A stretch of 23,341 nucleotides of DNA from Folioceros fuciformis (GCA_049999805.1 JBNGIO010002029.1:1-23341); one strand, 5' to 3'; positions 9,184 through 19,785 are shown, counted from the stretch's first letter. The notes: a model not told the origin generated them from the letters alone. Program-made: numbers and translations.

Positions 9184-10049
9184 TGGCAGCCTGCCAACAT
9201 AGAATTCTCTTCAAACGCATGCTCCATCTCTTGATAAATCCAATTCGCTTCCTCAATTCCGCGATGGACAAAACCCGTCAGGCCCAGAGAGCCTTTCCCA
9301 TATGCAGACGGATTCACTCCTGCTCCTGCATGCCCCAATCGCGGGAACTCTCAGTGCATGTGTCCATACCCCTGCAGCTGCTGGCCACCGGGTGTTGCTC
9401 CTTGCTCTGAGAATCCAGAGCGCGGGCCTACTTGTGATACGCAACCTAGAACCGCCTCGGTCCTTGTGTGCAATGATCCATTCCACAAAGGAGCATCGTA
9501 ACAGCAACGGCAGTGCAGGAAAATGGCACACAGCAGACTACAGCAGATGGTAGGCAGAGCGACAAGGTGGTAAAGTAGTCTAGCAAGGTAGGTAGCGGGC
9601 GATGGTCTTGTAGGCCACCAAATTCAAGGCAACCAAAACGCTCACACTCGCCAGCCAAGAAAGCTCCGAAACCCGGCCGGGCTGCAATGGGACCCTGTCC
9701 TCATTCCTGGCCGGCGCCGGGATCCGTTCCGCGGACGCGCATTGCCACATTACCCCATTTAATTAGAGAAAGACAAGGATAGCACACCAGCAAATCATGC
9801 TTGTCGCGGCGCGGCGCTTCGTTTGTCCCGCACTATCCTAGCTCCTCAGTTATCACGCCCGCTCATCTGAGGTTCGGCCCGAGCCTCCAGCTTGGGCGCG
9901 AAGCCTCTTCGAACTTTCTCCCGCCACTCGCGCCCCGCCGGAAGCGCGACCTTCCCACGGCTTCTGTGGGCGCTGGCCTCATGTAGACTGCACCAATCCT
10001 GAATTGTGCTTGTCGTGAATGCTAGTTGTACTGGGAAAATTCGAGTGGC
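9184..10049. promoter_or_regulatory. Divergent promoter region between GRAS (-) and CENP-O-like (+) genes
   Basis: 866 bases separate the two ATGs. The stretch next to GRAS (to about 9700) is probably its 5' leader; several short overlapping frames there have no coding character. An AT-rich patch at 9753-9790 (ATTTAATTAGAGAAAG) between GC-rich flanks is the likeliest core region. Inferred from gene orientation. Confidence 0.35.
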
Positions 10050-12453
10050 ATGGCGGAGCTGGTGGACGGAGAAAGGCCGGATGCAGCTCAGGAAATGCCG
10101 GCCGTGGCGCAGCTGCGGGAAACTGCAGACAGCTTGTGGGGGAAAATGCAGGAGCTGGACGGTTGCAGATCGCACTTGCGAGCAATCACGCAGCTCGCGG
10201 AAGTCCAGGCTGCGCGGTGTAGCGGCACCAGTCTGCCACACTTGGAGGTGAGTATGCATGCTTTCAGGGAAGACGGGGCCTGAGCCGGCAGCGTTTGAGT
10301 CTCAAGCTCGCCAGCGTTCTCTTCCTAGTCAGGCACAGCTCGCGGAACTGAAGGAAGACCTTATTGAAGCCAAGATTGAAGAGATTTTACTGCAGAGCTT
10401 GGAAACTGGCCGCTTTGAGGTTGACATTCCCTTGGGAAGCCAGGAAAGAGGTTATGGTGCGGCGCTGTGTCTGTTTTCTTCTGTGGTTTTTTACCTCCTC
10501 TGGCAAAAGGCTCATTGGGAGGTCCTTTCGAGCGTACAGAGGAGTGGCCGATGCCGGATGTTGCACAACTTGCGAAAGAGATGGAAGATGCAATAGCAAC
10601 AATCAGCTCTGGTGTGCTGCACATTTGTGCCCTTGGTGCCGTGTCAATGTTTCCCTCCTTGCCTACTGTCGAAGCCCGAACTGAAGGCAGTGTGTTTAGG
10701 CTGGGAGCACTTTGAGAATGAGCAGCAACATCTGCATGGCATTTTGAGTGCCTGTGACCAGCAGGTACTTTTCGGAGGAGGGATCGGTGTGGATGGGGAC
10801 TCGCTTGAATTTCTGTAACAGGAGGCTCATTGCATTCTTGGCACCTCTGCAGATAGCGAACCTTGAAGAGCTGTACGAGCAAGTGGATTTGGTGAGTACC
10901 TTTTTTCCTCTCGTCTCCTGGCCATGTCCAGACAATGAACTGTATGTGTGACAAATATTCATAATCAGTTGCCCCCGTTCCTTTAGAGCACAGGAGCACA
11001 TCAGGAATATCAGTGCGCATCTCGACGCTTGGTGAGCGAAGGACTTTCACTTGCCAGGTATCTTATGTATCTGGTATGTCCCAAGTATCTGATGCCACCG
11101 TCATCAAATGTTAGGAAGAAATCCGTGCGCGATCACTGGAAATTGACATTGAGATTGAAGATGAGGACCGACAGATTCTTCTTGCGAAAGCCGAGGTATG
11201 TGTGTTGTTCTAGCACCTCCTTCACGCCTGCCGGTGGGTATGTGCTGATTGCTCTTTCACCTTTGATCGATTGCAGCTGGAGGAGGGTCGCAGAGAATTG
11301 GCTGCAAAGCTACTGCATCAGCAGAAGCTTGATACAATTGCTGAGACAGGCGAGAGGTACAAACTCTTTGGGCTAACGATTGTCTCATGCTAGTCTTCAA
11401 CTATTTTTTGAGATGTCAGGTTGCCGAATGCTGTCATCTGGGAACTGCTCGTGCTTGCGCCAGGTGCACCCTGGCACTCAAGCATCGAGCTATGTATTCC
11501 GGAATCACTTTGACAGATTTCTCTGATACATGCATAAAGTTGAATGCTAAGATTCACAAAACTTCAAGCACAAAAAGCGTAGAGGAGCATACTCAAGGCA
11601 CATTGTTTGTCGAGCACACCCTTGAGATCATTCTGGATCCCTTCTCCATGGAACTTCGAGACGCGCAGGTTAGTAGCACATCAAAAGAGCAATCATCTCC
11701 CGATGACCATGTGTACGGTTGACTCTGAACATTGGCTTTTCTCGCAGATTGTTCCTGATGATGTTTCCATAGGCGACCTGATTTCAGGAGCGAAGCAGGC
11801 ATCGTACGCATACTATGACATGTTTTGTCCGGTCGGTCGAGTTGCTGGACTTCATATTTCATGTCATTACCTGAGTCATCTGGATTTGCAGAGTTCGCAG
11901 TTATCGCCTTTCTAGGCTGGGAGGAAAAAGGAACAAAACTTTGAGCCAGGTGGAATATTTGGTAAACGAGGTTTGTGAGAGGATATATTTGCACGGTATG
12001 AAAGCTGCGGCAGTGAGTAGGGCATCGGAAAGTTCCAGGTGCGATGAAAATGGAAGTTCCATTTCCTCTCCTATTATTCTCAAACCCTTTCTGTGCAGTA
12101 ACCACTAATCCGTTGTGCTCCACACTCGCAGATATGACTTCAGATTAATAGAGCACTCGTATATTTCTGCAACTATTCTTGGCAACATGGAGACTCTCCT
12201 TGAGGCTCCTCCGAACTGGCCGATGCCAGGATTTCCGCTGAGTTTGAGCTCATTGCTTCCAGACCACAATGCGGCTGATGAAATTCTGGTAATGGGGTAA
12301 CAGCGAAGTCTAGGAAGCGTTTAATGATTTGCATCACTTACGTGTCATATTGGTGTTTTGCAGGAACGGTCTAATTCGCTACCGGAGTCGCTGCGTTGTG
12401 ACCTCGTTCGATTTGTTGAAGCGGTGGAGAAAATCGTTGCCAGCATGAATTGA
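10050..12453 (+). CDS. Coiled-coil protein with CENP-O/Mcm21-like C-terminal domain (probable kinetochore protein)
   Basis: Thirteen exons: 10050-10247, 10333-10450, 10522-10611 (or from 10510), 10700-10764 (or from 10691), 10853-10891, 10987-11031, 11115-11195, 11277-11356, 11464-11668, 11748-11803, 11892-12038, 12132-12288, 12364-12453. All phases agree and give about 456 residues. Residues 14-245 are charged, heptad-like coiled coil (LAELKEDLIEAKIEEILLQ; RARSLEIDIEIEDEDRQILL). From about 250 the pattern YSGITLTDFSD, a strand, then GTLFVEHTLEIILDPFSMEL and IVPDDVSIGDLI follows the order of RWD-domain strands in CENP-O, where the same positions read Y-x-x-TGI, EG-L, P and vP-x-iPL. CENP-O belongs to the inner-kinetochore CCAN complex. 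The assignment rests on a remembered pattern, not on strong identity; another RWD-containing coiled-coil protein (such as CENP-P) is the main alternative. The acceptors of exons 3 and 4 are ambiguous by 12 and 9 bases, both in frame. Confidence 0.5.
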
Positions 12454-13706
12454 TGAAATGTTTAGGATTGTCAAAGTTTTAAAGTTGTCCGGACCGCATC
12501 CGCATGTCTCATCGAACGCTGCGCGTTCTGAGTTTGAAATCGAACTTCTTTCCTCCGCTGGCCCACCGGATGTGATACGACAATGGTTTGGCGCCAAGGC
12601 GGTTGTAACGCCGGCTTAAGGAGTATACGTTGTGTGGTAGGTGCTATTCACGAGCCCATTTAATAATGAGTTGTAGGAAGTGGCAGCTGGTTCGTGGCGA
12701 ACCGCTGATGCAGGGACTCAGCAGTTGAAGGCGTACAAATACAAGATGTCGGGAGGGAAATGGGATTAGCGTTGCCTGTACCGGTGCAAAACTTGGAAAA
12801 CAAGGAGAACGGTACGGCCCAAAGAGAGAGACTAAGTGCATGGGTGAAGAAAGCGCAGCACGGAGTGCTTGGGAGAATACAGGACAAGGAGGGAGGGAAT
12901 TAGGCAATCTAGATACCCCAACTTCTATGCCTGCTCTCGATAGAACCGATGTGGGTAGATTGTGGCAACAGGCTCCTCCGCCTAAGTCATTCATCCTCGC
13001 GAGCACTGGATGGCATTTCAGCCAAGTTTCATCCACCTGCCCGACTATGGCTTCCAAATGGGCCTTGGAGTACCCTCGTTGTAACGCCCACGATGTGATT
13101 GTGGCAGCAGGAAGCTCGTACCCGGGCCTCGGCCTCGGTGCTGGTGGTGTAGGCAACGGACGCCAGGAAGTGTTCTTTTTGTCCCCGGCGTTGGGACGTA
13201 GTACACAAGTGAGGCCAACGAGAGCGGCCCAAGGCAAAATGTAGAACGTGGCCGGCCGCGGAGGAGAAGACATTTAGGCGCATTACAGAGGCAGAGGAGG
13301 GACAGGCCTGGGATGTGATGGAGAGGATGTACATAAGTCCACGCGTCCGTCGATTGTCGATTTCCTGGTCACCTGGCCATGTGCCTGGATATGCGTGGAA
13401 TCTCCGGGCACCCCGGTGTCAACAGAAGAAAGATCCAGTCTGCCACACACTGCCCACTTGATGCGATTTTCGGACAGTGAGTCGCTTCGGAAGCACGTAC
13501 AGTACGTACATCACATTTCCTAGGTCTTCGTGACAGTGATCCATTCCTACTGCCACCCGCTTTCAGTGCTCAACCGAGCCTCCAAGCTATCAAAGTCAGC
13601 ATCGCAGCAGAATCGAAGGACATGTCTCACAGCGACACCATAATTGAGACATGACTCCTAACTCTTTTGATTTTGATATGATTAAGTTGGTGTGATGTTT
13701 GCGATT
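12454..13706. other. Convergent 3' region between CENP-O-like (+) and ferredoxin-like (-) genes
   Basis: No supported gene. A 209-codon minus frame (13273 down to 12644, true ATG) starts plausibly but becomes low-complexity Ser/Pro/Leu; it would sit inside the ferredoxin 3' side. A 134-codon plus frame overlaps it (12840-13244). Both are left as unassigned. Three GTAC cores cluster at 13497-13509. Confidence 0.45.
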
Positions 13707-14855
13707 TCACACAACACCTTCGCCCCACACATCTTCATCGTTTATGAGGTTCACCTTCAACCTTGGTTTGCCATTTGGAACCTGTGACGAAACACCTGAG
13801 CACGAATTTCCGAAAAGCGAATCTGCCAAAAGGCTAGTGAATGCAACGATACTTACGGGGCACATGCAGCTCCTGATCAGGTCTGATCCTCTGCTGTCCG
13901 CTCGATATCCAACCTGACAAAGGGGCGGCAAGGGTCGGAGTGAGTTGAACATATGTTTGGCGAGAGTAAGGGAGTTTTTAGGAATGCTAACCCACAATTC
14001 AGTGCACCTCATGAGCGCCACCAACCACCTCCATTTCACAGTGACAGCAAGACCCCTCGAAGCAGAAATCCTGTAACACAAACAACCCACGAAAAACACA
14101 CCCACGACCTGCTTACAACATCCATGAGGTCACAAAGTCTGAAAATGCAATAGGGAGGGAGACTCACGATATTCGGCATCATAACCCCACATCTTTCTGC
14201 CAGTCTAAGCAAGTTTTCACCTGACTTGGCGGTGACCACCACCTGCTCTCACATTTTCCCAAAAACAGAACACAAGCAGCTGTTAGAGCCTGTTAGTCCC
14301 AATGCCATATGCCTCAACTGGTGCTGTTTTGGTGTTCCGTGGAACTCACGTTGTCGCAGCCACGATTGAACTCGACCACAACTTCCTCGGCGCCTTGTTC
14401 AGCACTAGAAAAACATACGACGCATTGAGTCACCAGCAAGACAGGACAGCACATCGCTGCCCGAATGGAGGGCCAGAAAGATCCACATGAGACACACCTG
14501 TTTCCCCAGTATGTACCAGGAAGTGCAGCTTCTTTAAAACGCTCCTCACCAACTACACCTTTTTTGGGGCTGGAAAACTTCTCCAATGCTGAATTCTTGC
14601 AAATTGGGTGGACAAAGCTAGCCTCATATTGCAGCCTGACAACGCATATGCCATACCAAGCCAAGAATTCACAGCCACGCAGACAAAATGCGTACCGAAG
14701 CACGTTATGGTGCATAAGTATCTCTGGGGACACCGTGATCGCGGGGGGTCACAGGAAGTTGCTCCCATCCTCGGAAGTTGCAGTATGAGCAGGTCTCTCG
14801 AACTGGGCAGCTGGACTACAGGCTGCCATCGTCCTGAAGCTGCCACCGCAGCCAT
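13707..14855 (-). CDS. 2Fe-2S ferredoxin-domain protein, probably plastid-targeted
   Basis: Minus-strand exons in transcript order: 14855-14696, 14588-14498, 14404-14350, 14242-14168, 14070-14008, 13913-13857, 13781-13707. Every junction is GT-AG with matching phase (1,2,0,0,0,0), introns are 75-107 bases, and the product is 191 residues. Residues 1 to about 60 (MAAVAASGRWQPVVQLPSSR...) are Ser/Arg-rich and few in acids, like a transit peptide. The domain follows: EEVVVEFNRGCDN, VVVTAKSGENLLRLAERCGV (the beta-strand plus helix of ferredoxins), then cluster ligands C-FEGS-C-CH-C (exon 5), and the fourth Cys in LIRSCMCP (exon 6), ending VNLINDEDVWGEGVV. Ligand spacing is C-x4-C-x2-C-x25-C (or x27), slightly shorter than the usual x29. 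The role would be one-electron transfer. It is not photosynthetic PetF and I cannot tie it to a named ferredoxin. The exon 5 donor (GTGCAC) is weak. Confidence 0.8.
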
Positions 14856-14867
14856 GGCCACCCCTAG

Positions 14868-14909
<42 letters not shown>

Positions 14910-15104
14910 TTGGTCGTTCAAAATTCTGGAATCTGCCAGAGCTTCGTCAGACGTTCACTCGTTTTTTCCCGAACAGGAGGCTAGTGAGAATTTCGCACTT
15001 TAAAATCTCGGCTTGTCTCCTAAATGCGTTAAGTACCGGAGCCTCGAAAATCTGCAGACGCTCACGCCGCTCACGTTGTGGCTTGCGCAGCACGTCAGAG
15101 ACAC
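14856..15104. promoter_or_regulatory. Short divergent promoter region, ferredoxin-like (-) and membrane protein (+)
   Basis: About 250 bases separate the ferredoxin ATG (14855) from the tentative ATG of the membrane protein (15105). Both 5' leaders must lie here, including the 36-base T tract. If the membrane protein starts further downstream, the region extends to about 15345. Confidence 0.4.
14871..14906 (-). repeat. 36-base homopolymer (A on minus strand) in the ferredoxin 5' leader
   Basis: Uninterrupted T on plus from 14871 to 14906. On the minus strand this is A36 ending 15 bases before the ATG at 14855. Reading through it in frame would give 12 lysines, but no ATG precedes it in that frame (only TTG at 14921). 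Confidence 0.95.
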
Positions 15105-18100
15105 ATGGACGCCGCTGGTTGAAGTGACTGGATGGTCCATAAAGTTTTGGCACGTTGCTGTCGGGGAACAGTCCTCATACATTGGACGTCCTAGTGGCCC
15201 TTAGGAGTGGTTTGTGGAACGCGTCCTCTTGAACTTCTTTCCTCTCGATTTCACACGGGCATTGGCTGCATCGTTCCTGACCCCCGCACATTGCACGTAT
15301 GATAGCCTGGCAGAAACATTCGGTTGGTCGGTGTTGATTGCTAGATGGGAGGGAGAAAATTGCGGAGCAGACAAGCCTTCTTGCGATTGTAAGTGGCACT
15401 GGCACAGTGCCGCTCTTCACGTTTGTATGAAAGCCCTGACAGCTGATCCAGCTCTCTGAAAAAAATTGAATGCGTTCTCCTCGTGTGCAGGACTTCGGAA
15501 GATGGTATGGCTATGGACATAAGAGGTTTGTTATGGCAGTCACTTTTGGAGATGCTGATCCCCGTCTATTCCGGTTCCAGCCCACAAATTCGTGGAACAG
15601 CGCTGACAAGGACAGGTCCCCCGTAGACCCAGAAGCTGTTGACAGCGGCGATGAGGAGAACCAAGAGCGAAGTTACACCTTGCCAAAGCCCACCAAAGAG
15701 TGTGGATGCCTACAGTTTGGGGGCTTATCGTTTATCAATAAGCTGCGGGAACAATCTGTTATCCAATTCTCATGGTACGGAGCGTGCCTTCCTTTCGATC
15801 ATGCTGTTTCCAGTGGCACAATGGGCACTCAGGAGGTCTATGTATCTGTGACCTTCCAGGATAACGTTTGTGAAAGAGACTATCTATCACACTTTCTTCC
15901 CCCTTTCTCTTCCGCTCTTGTTTTGTTGGGAGGGTGGCGCGATCGGCCTTATCAACAGACAATTCTTTTCCCTTGGGGGACTTGGTCTTATCCAATGGTT
16001 TTTTGGTATCTGCTGTAAGTACTCTCTTTAATCCCTTGAGGCTGGAGCCTGTGCCTGTGACTCTACCTTTGTAGTTTCCTGGGAACAAACTTGAACCTTC
16101 CCTGTTTATGCTGTTGTTGGCAGTTTGCATCATGAACGTCCTGGTGGCGTTTCACTTCAATGCAGAAGTGGTGGTTGTGGATATTCTTTGGATGATGCGG
16201 AGCATGGTATGCTGCTTACTACCTGTCTTTCTAGCAACTTTTCATAGCACCTCTTTCAGAGTTCTTCGGCTTACTGACTTCTTCTTCTTAACGAAAGGTG
16301 CTTGCTACGAAGTATGGTTTCATCAGCAAATCAGAGATGAAGACCATGAAGAAGCACGTTCTTCCGATGGAAATTCATGCTGGACGAACTGTACGAATTG
16401 ACACATGACAACTTATCTTTACTGCTTCTCTATTCAAAGTCTGTCAAGGATCTGTGTGGCAAGTTTACTCCACATCGGCACCTAGATCTTGGTTTCCTAA
16501 TTGCTTCTGTTTTGCAGCTGTTTTTTGCATGGATCAACCCAATACCTCTGGATGTGCTCAAGAGACAGCTGCTACTTGCTGCGATACGGAAGGATCTTAT
16601 TGATTGCACATGTACTTTGCGACTTACTCCTGGAGTTGCTCAGAAAGTGGTTTGTTTGATAATGAGACAACTGTCAAATGGCTCTGGTGTAAGTGACAGC
16701 CATTGGCATCCGTTAACATGAGTAGAGCACTTATCCATTTGTAGACAAGGGATCTGCTTTCTGAGGTCTTAGTGTCTCTTAGGAATAGTTCCTGTCAAGA
16801 CATGCAGACATCTTCCCCATCACAGCTGCTCCCTGCCCTTTTTCAGTAGAGCTCCAGCTGTCTCGATTAGAGGATGTTTATGTTCACAGAACCGTAATGT
16901 GCAGGAACAGTATTTTCTTTCAAAGTCAGACGACAGGCAACTAGTCCGTGTTCTGGGGGGCCGTCTCTCTGCGAAAAAAAAGTTTTGTGACTGGTGTGCA
17001 ACACATGATTGCGAATCTTCTGAATTGGAAGCCAGATGGATTAAAATTTGCATGAGCCGCATGAGGGCGGATCCGGAACATATTCTTCCGGGTGCACAGG
17101 AGCTGGATGGAGACGCAGAGAGCATGGGAACAGACTCCATGAACAGTCAGCCTGATAATAGTGGCACAGGGCAAAAATGTCCGGCCCTGGATCTGCCTGT
17201 GCTCATGTACACAGCGTACCTACTGCAACATTCTTCAGCTCTTCTTTCGTAAGTTCTCCTATATCTCATGAATCTTTTAGTCTCCAAGTGTCCTATGTTT
17301 GCCATGTCTCAGTAGCTACTGTATGTTCGATAGGAAAAAGAAGATCTTTCACCAAATTATAGGATACCCCCACAGGGTGTGGTGGACGTCATACGTTTTG
17401 GCATTGTGTCACGCAGCAATACCCTTTGCAGCCCGTGCAGTAACAGGTACCCCGTCGTTGTATTAGACATCGCTTACTGATGCTCATGAAGGATTCTCTT
17501 TTATTTGCTTTGGATGGGTGAACATTGCAGGCGATCCTCCTGTCTTTGGCAGCCACCGTTGGTATGACTACGTAATCAGTGTGACCAGCTTTATTTTGGA
17601 CACTCACGCCATGTACGTACGTGATGTTGGTTCTGACTGTCCACCAAATGGTTGCTTTGGCAGTTGATCCCATCTTCACTACTGTGCAGGGCATCAGGAA
17701 TAGCTTTCATGTTAGCAGGAGCTGCCGATTTTCGGAGAAGGTATTTTGCTGCAAGGCTGCTTAATATGATCCTTAAGGGTGGACAATTTGTTGAGACTGA
17801 AGATCCCAGCACAACGACAGAAGCAGAAAAATTGTCGTTTTATCAAATGGCTATTCAAGTGGATTTTGAGGAGCCGTCCTCCATCATCGGATGGTGGGCG
17901 ATGAGAGTTTTGGTACAGGATTTTGGACGGGTCTTTTACATGAGAGTGAAGGTACGCCCATTTCTCCCATGTCTCTGTCAGCAGAAATTCCGCTCCTATG
18001 CCTAAGTTGTTGTGCTTCTGCACTCGCAGTACTATGCAACTTATTTTGCCATCTATTGCGGTCTGCTTCTTGCGTTCTTGGTGATTGAGCTGCTGTCCTC

Positions 18101-18760
18101 AAGTACGCGCTCATCAGCATATCTTGTGTAAGCTTCTACGTCTTTCAGTGAAATGTTTGAATTCATTGAATAGTAAATTTAGTGACGCTGGAGAGCTCAT
18201 CCTCTTGGTATTCAACTTGCAGACCTCTGGTCACTTACGATCTCGTTGTATTTACCATACTGCTGGCTCTGATCGTGTTTCCTGCCGGAGAGACAAATGA
18301 GATGTACCATGAGCATGGTGCTACCCTGGCCCGAAAGAAGGTATGGGATTTAATTTCAAACATGTCTCCCACCATTCGAGAGCCTCAGCCTTTCACCTTC
18401 TTTCCACTAACATGGCTGCCACTGCAGTTGCTGTTGAAGACCAGGTTAAGTAAACCATTTGATTCGTATGTTCATCGGGAGAACCTAATGTACGTTGTTG
18501 ATTTCTTGCAAACTGTATCCGAAGCAGTGGAATGGGAAAACACGTCTGCAAAGGTACACCCATGTGGACCTTCGTTCTCTGCTAACCCGTTTGTCTCACC
18601 ATCTGTGCACAGCCTGCTGATATCATGTGCTTGGTGGGCCTTGTAGGTTACGATCTTGGGCTTCAACACTGGTAAACAAGTCATAGGAGTGTTGATCGGT
18701 ACTGCTGGAATCGCTATTGGCATAGCTGCCCAGCAGTTCACCAGCAGACTCTCGCTATGA
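15105..18760 (+). CDS. Multi-pass membrane protein of unknown function
   Basis: Proposed exons: 15105-15117 (tentative start), 15345-15388, 15491-15835, 15933-16014, 16124-16206, 16298-16390, 16518-16688, 16890-17248 (start uncertain), 17376-17446, 17531-17612, 17690-17951, 18030-18127, 18223-18340, 18428-18553, 18647-18760. All are phase-consistent and give about 686 residues. The N-terminal 134 residues are soluble (DFGRWYGYGHKR, an acidic patch, a Cys-Gly-Cys). Hydrophobic spans lie near 143-172 (FFSLGGLGLIQWFFGIC onward), 376-418, 433-460, 538-556, 569-590 and 656-682 (VIGVLIGTAGIAIGIAAQQF), so six or seven membrane passes. A conserved-looking cytosolic segment has DILWMMRSMVLATKYGF and MKKHVLPMEIHAGRT; another has VHRENLMYVVDFLQTVSEAV. 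I recognise no named family. The reading 15491-16688 and 17376-18760 is well supported by splice sites; the start and the 16689-16890 join are not. Confidence 0.6.
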
Positions 18761-19641
18761 ACATCCAGCCCACTAGGCAAATCCCGACCAAGAGTTCTAA
18801 TTGTTCAATCCTTATTCCTCTTCTGATCCCACTCTAGGACATCTAACCTCGACGGTCTCATAACGGACGTCCCACTCCATGCCTGGAGATCCCCCTCGGG
18901 ATGAAGGGAAAATTGTCTTCCATTATTAATTAATTTTTCAACTCATTCACTTATCATCCTCGTCTTTTTCCATGTCACTTTAGTCTCTTTTCATACCACA
19001 TCCTTCTCCTGCAGCGAGCCCCCTTACTTCGACGAGTACGAAGGACACTCTCCTATCCAGCACCAGTTGTGCCAAATCCGGTAACAACTCATAGAACAAG
19101 TGTACTTAACATACGATGGTTCATAAATTAAGGCGATTTGACCAGCTTTTTTTTTTTTCCAAACCAAAGATGACACATCGTCCTTACTATTGCTTGTCCA
19201 ACGAGCAAGTTGCCCGCCGCAACTCATGCCGAGCTCTTTGTGCCACTTGCGTCGGTGTCACATGACGCGGACAGGGCAACCCCACTCAACGCAGTGTTTG
19301 CTAGAAATCATGCTTGCAACCGGCCGGTGCAGCCACCAGCGATGATGGCATACCAAACAGGACGGACGGAGGAGCTCCCCCACTTTTGCATCAACGTCAA
19401 CAAAGGGTCCGTTATGGTGCATCTGACTTCTTACCTCAGAAACCGAAATACCACAAAATCCCGCACCTCTGAACTTGAGCACCGCTCAAGCCCAAAATGA
19501 AGCGTCCAAACCAAACCTCTCGTCTGCGCCGATCTCCCGCGTCTAGAACTGGCCCCGTGCCTGGCCCAGTCTTGGACGCGGGAGGCGAGGCCGAGCCATG
19601 GAGCTCACTACTGCCCTACCGCCAGATCTTTGCCTGCTCGA

Positions 19642-19785
19642 GTCACAATGGCCGCTGTGGAAAGGCCTGGGGCGGACATGCCCCGAGGCCGAGAAATGGG
19701 ACTCACCGCTGCCCCAGCACCAGGCCCGTGGGTCCGCTTCAGTGACCATGGCCGCGGTGGCAACGCCTCAGGACGCACATGCTCC
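19642..19785 (+). repeat. Imperfect direct duplication, 100-base offset
   Basis: About 43 bases from 19642 (containing ATGGCCGCTGTGG and ACATGCCCC) recur from 19742 (ATGGCCGCGGTGG and ACATGCTCC), roughly three-quarters identical with one gap. Confidence 0.55.

Noticed and set aside
10361-11050. 229-codon minus frame across the CENP-O-like gene
   Set aside because: It overlaps several phase-matched plus-strand exons and has no recognisable protein character.
13497-13509. Three clustered GTAC cores, which could be copper-response (SPL7/CRR1) sites
   Set aside because: They lie 3' of the ferredoxin-like gene, not in a promoter, and a GTAC cluster this short can arise by chance in an alternating GTAC stretch.
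14856-14921. Poly-lysine N-terminal extension of the ferredoxin-like protein
   Set aside because: The frame through the A36 tract opens at TTG, not ATG; the ATG at 14855 gives a normal transit-peptide-like start.
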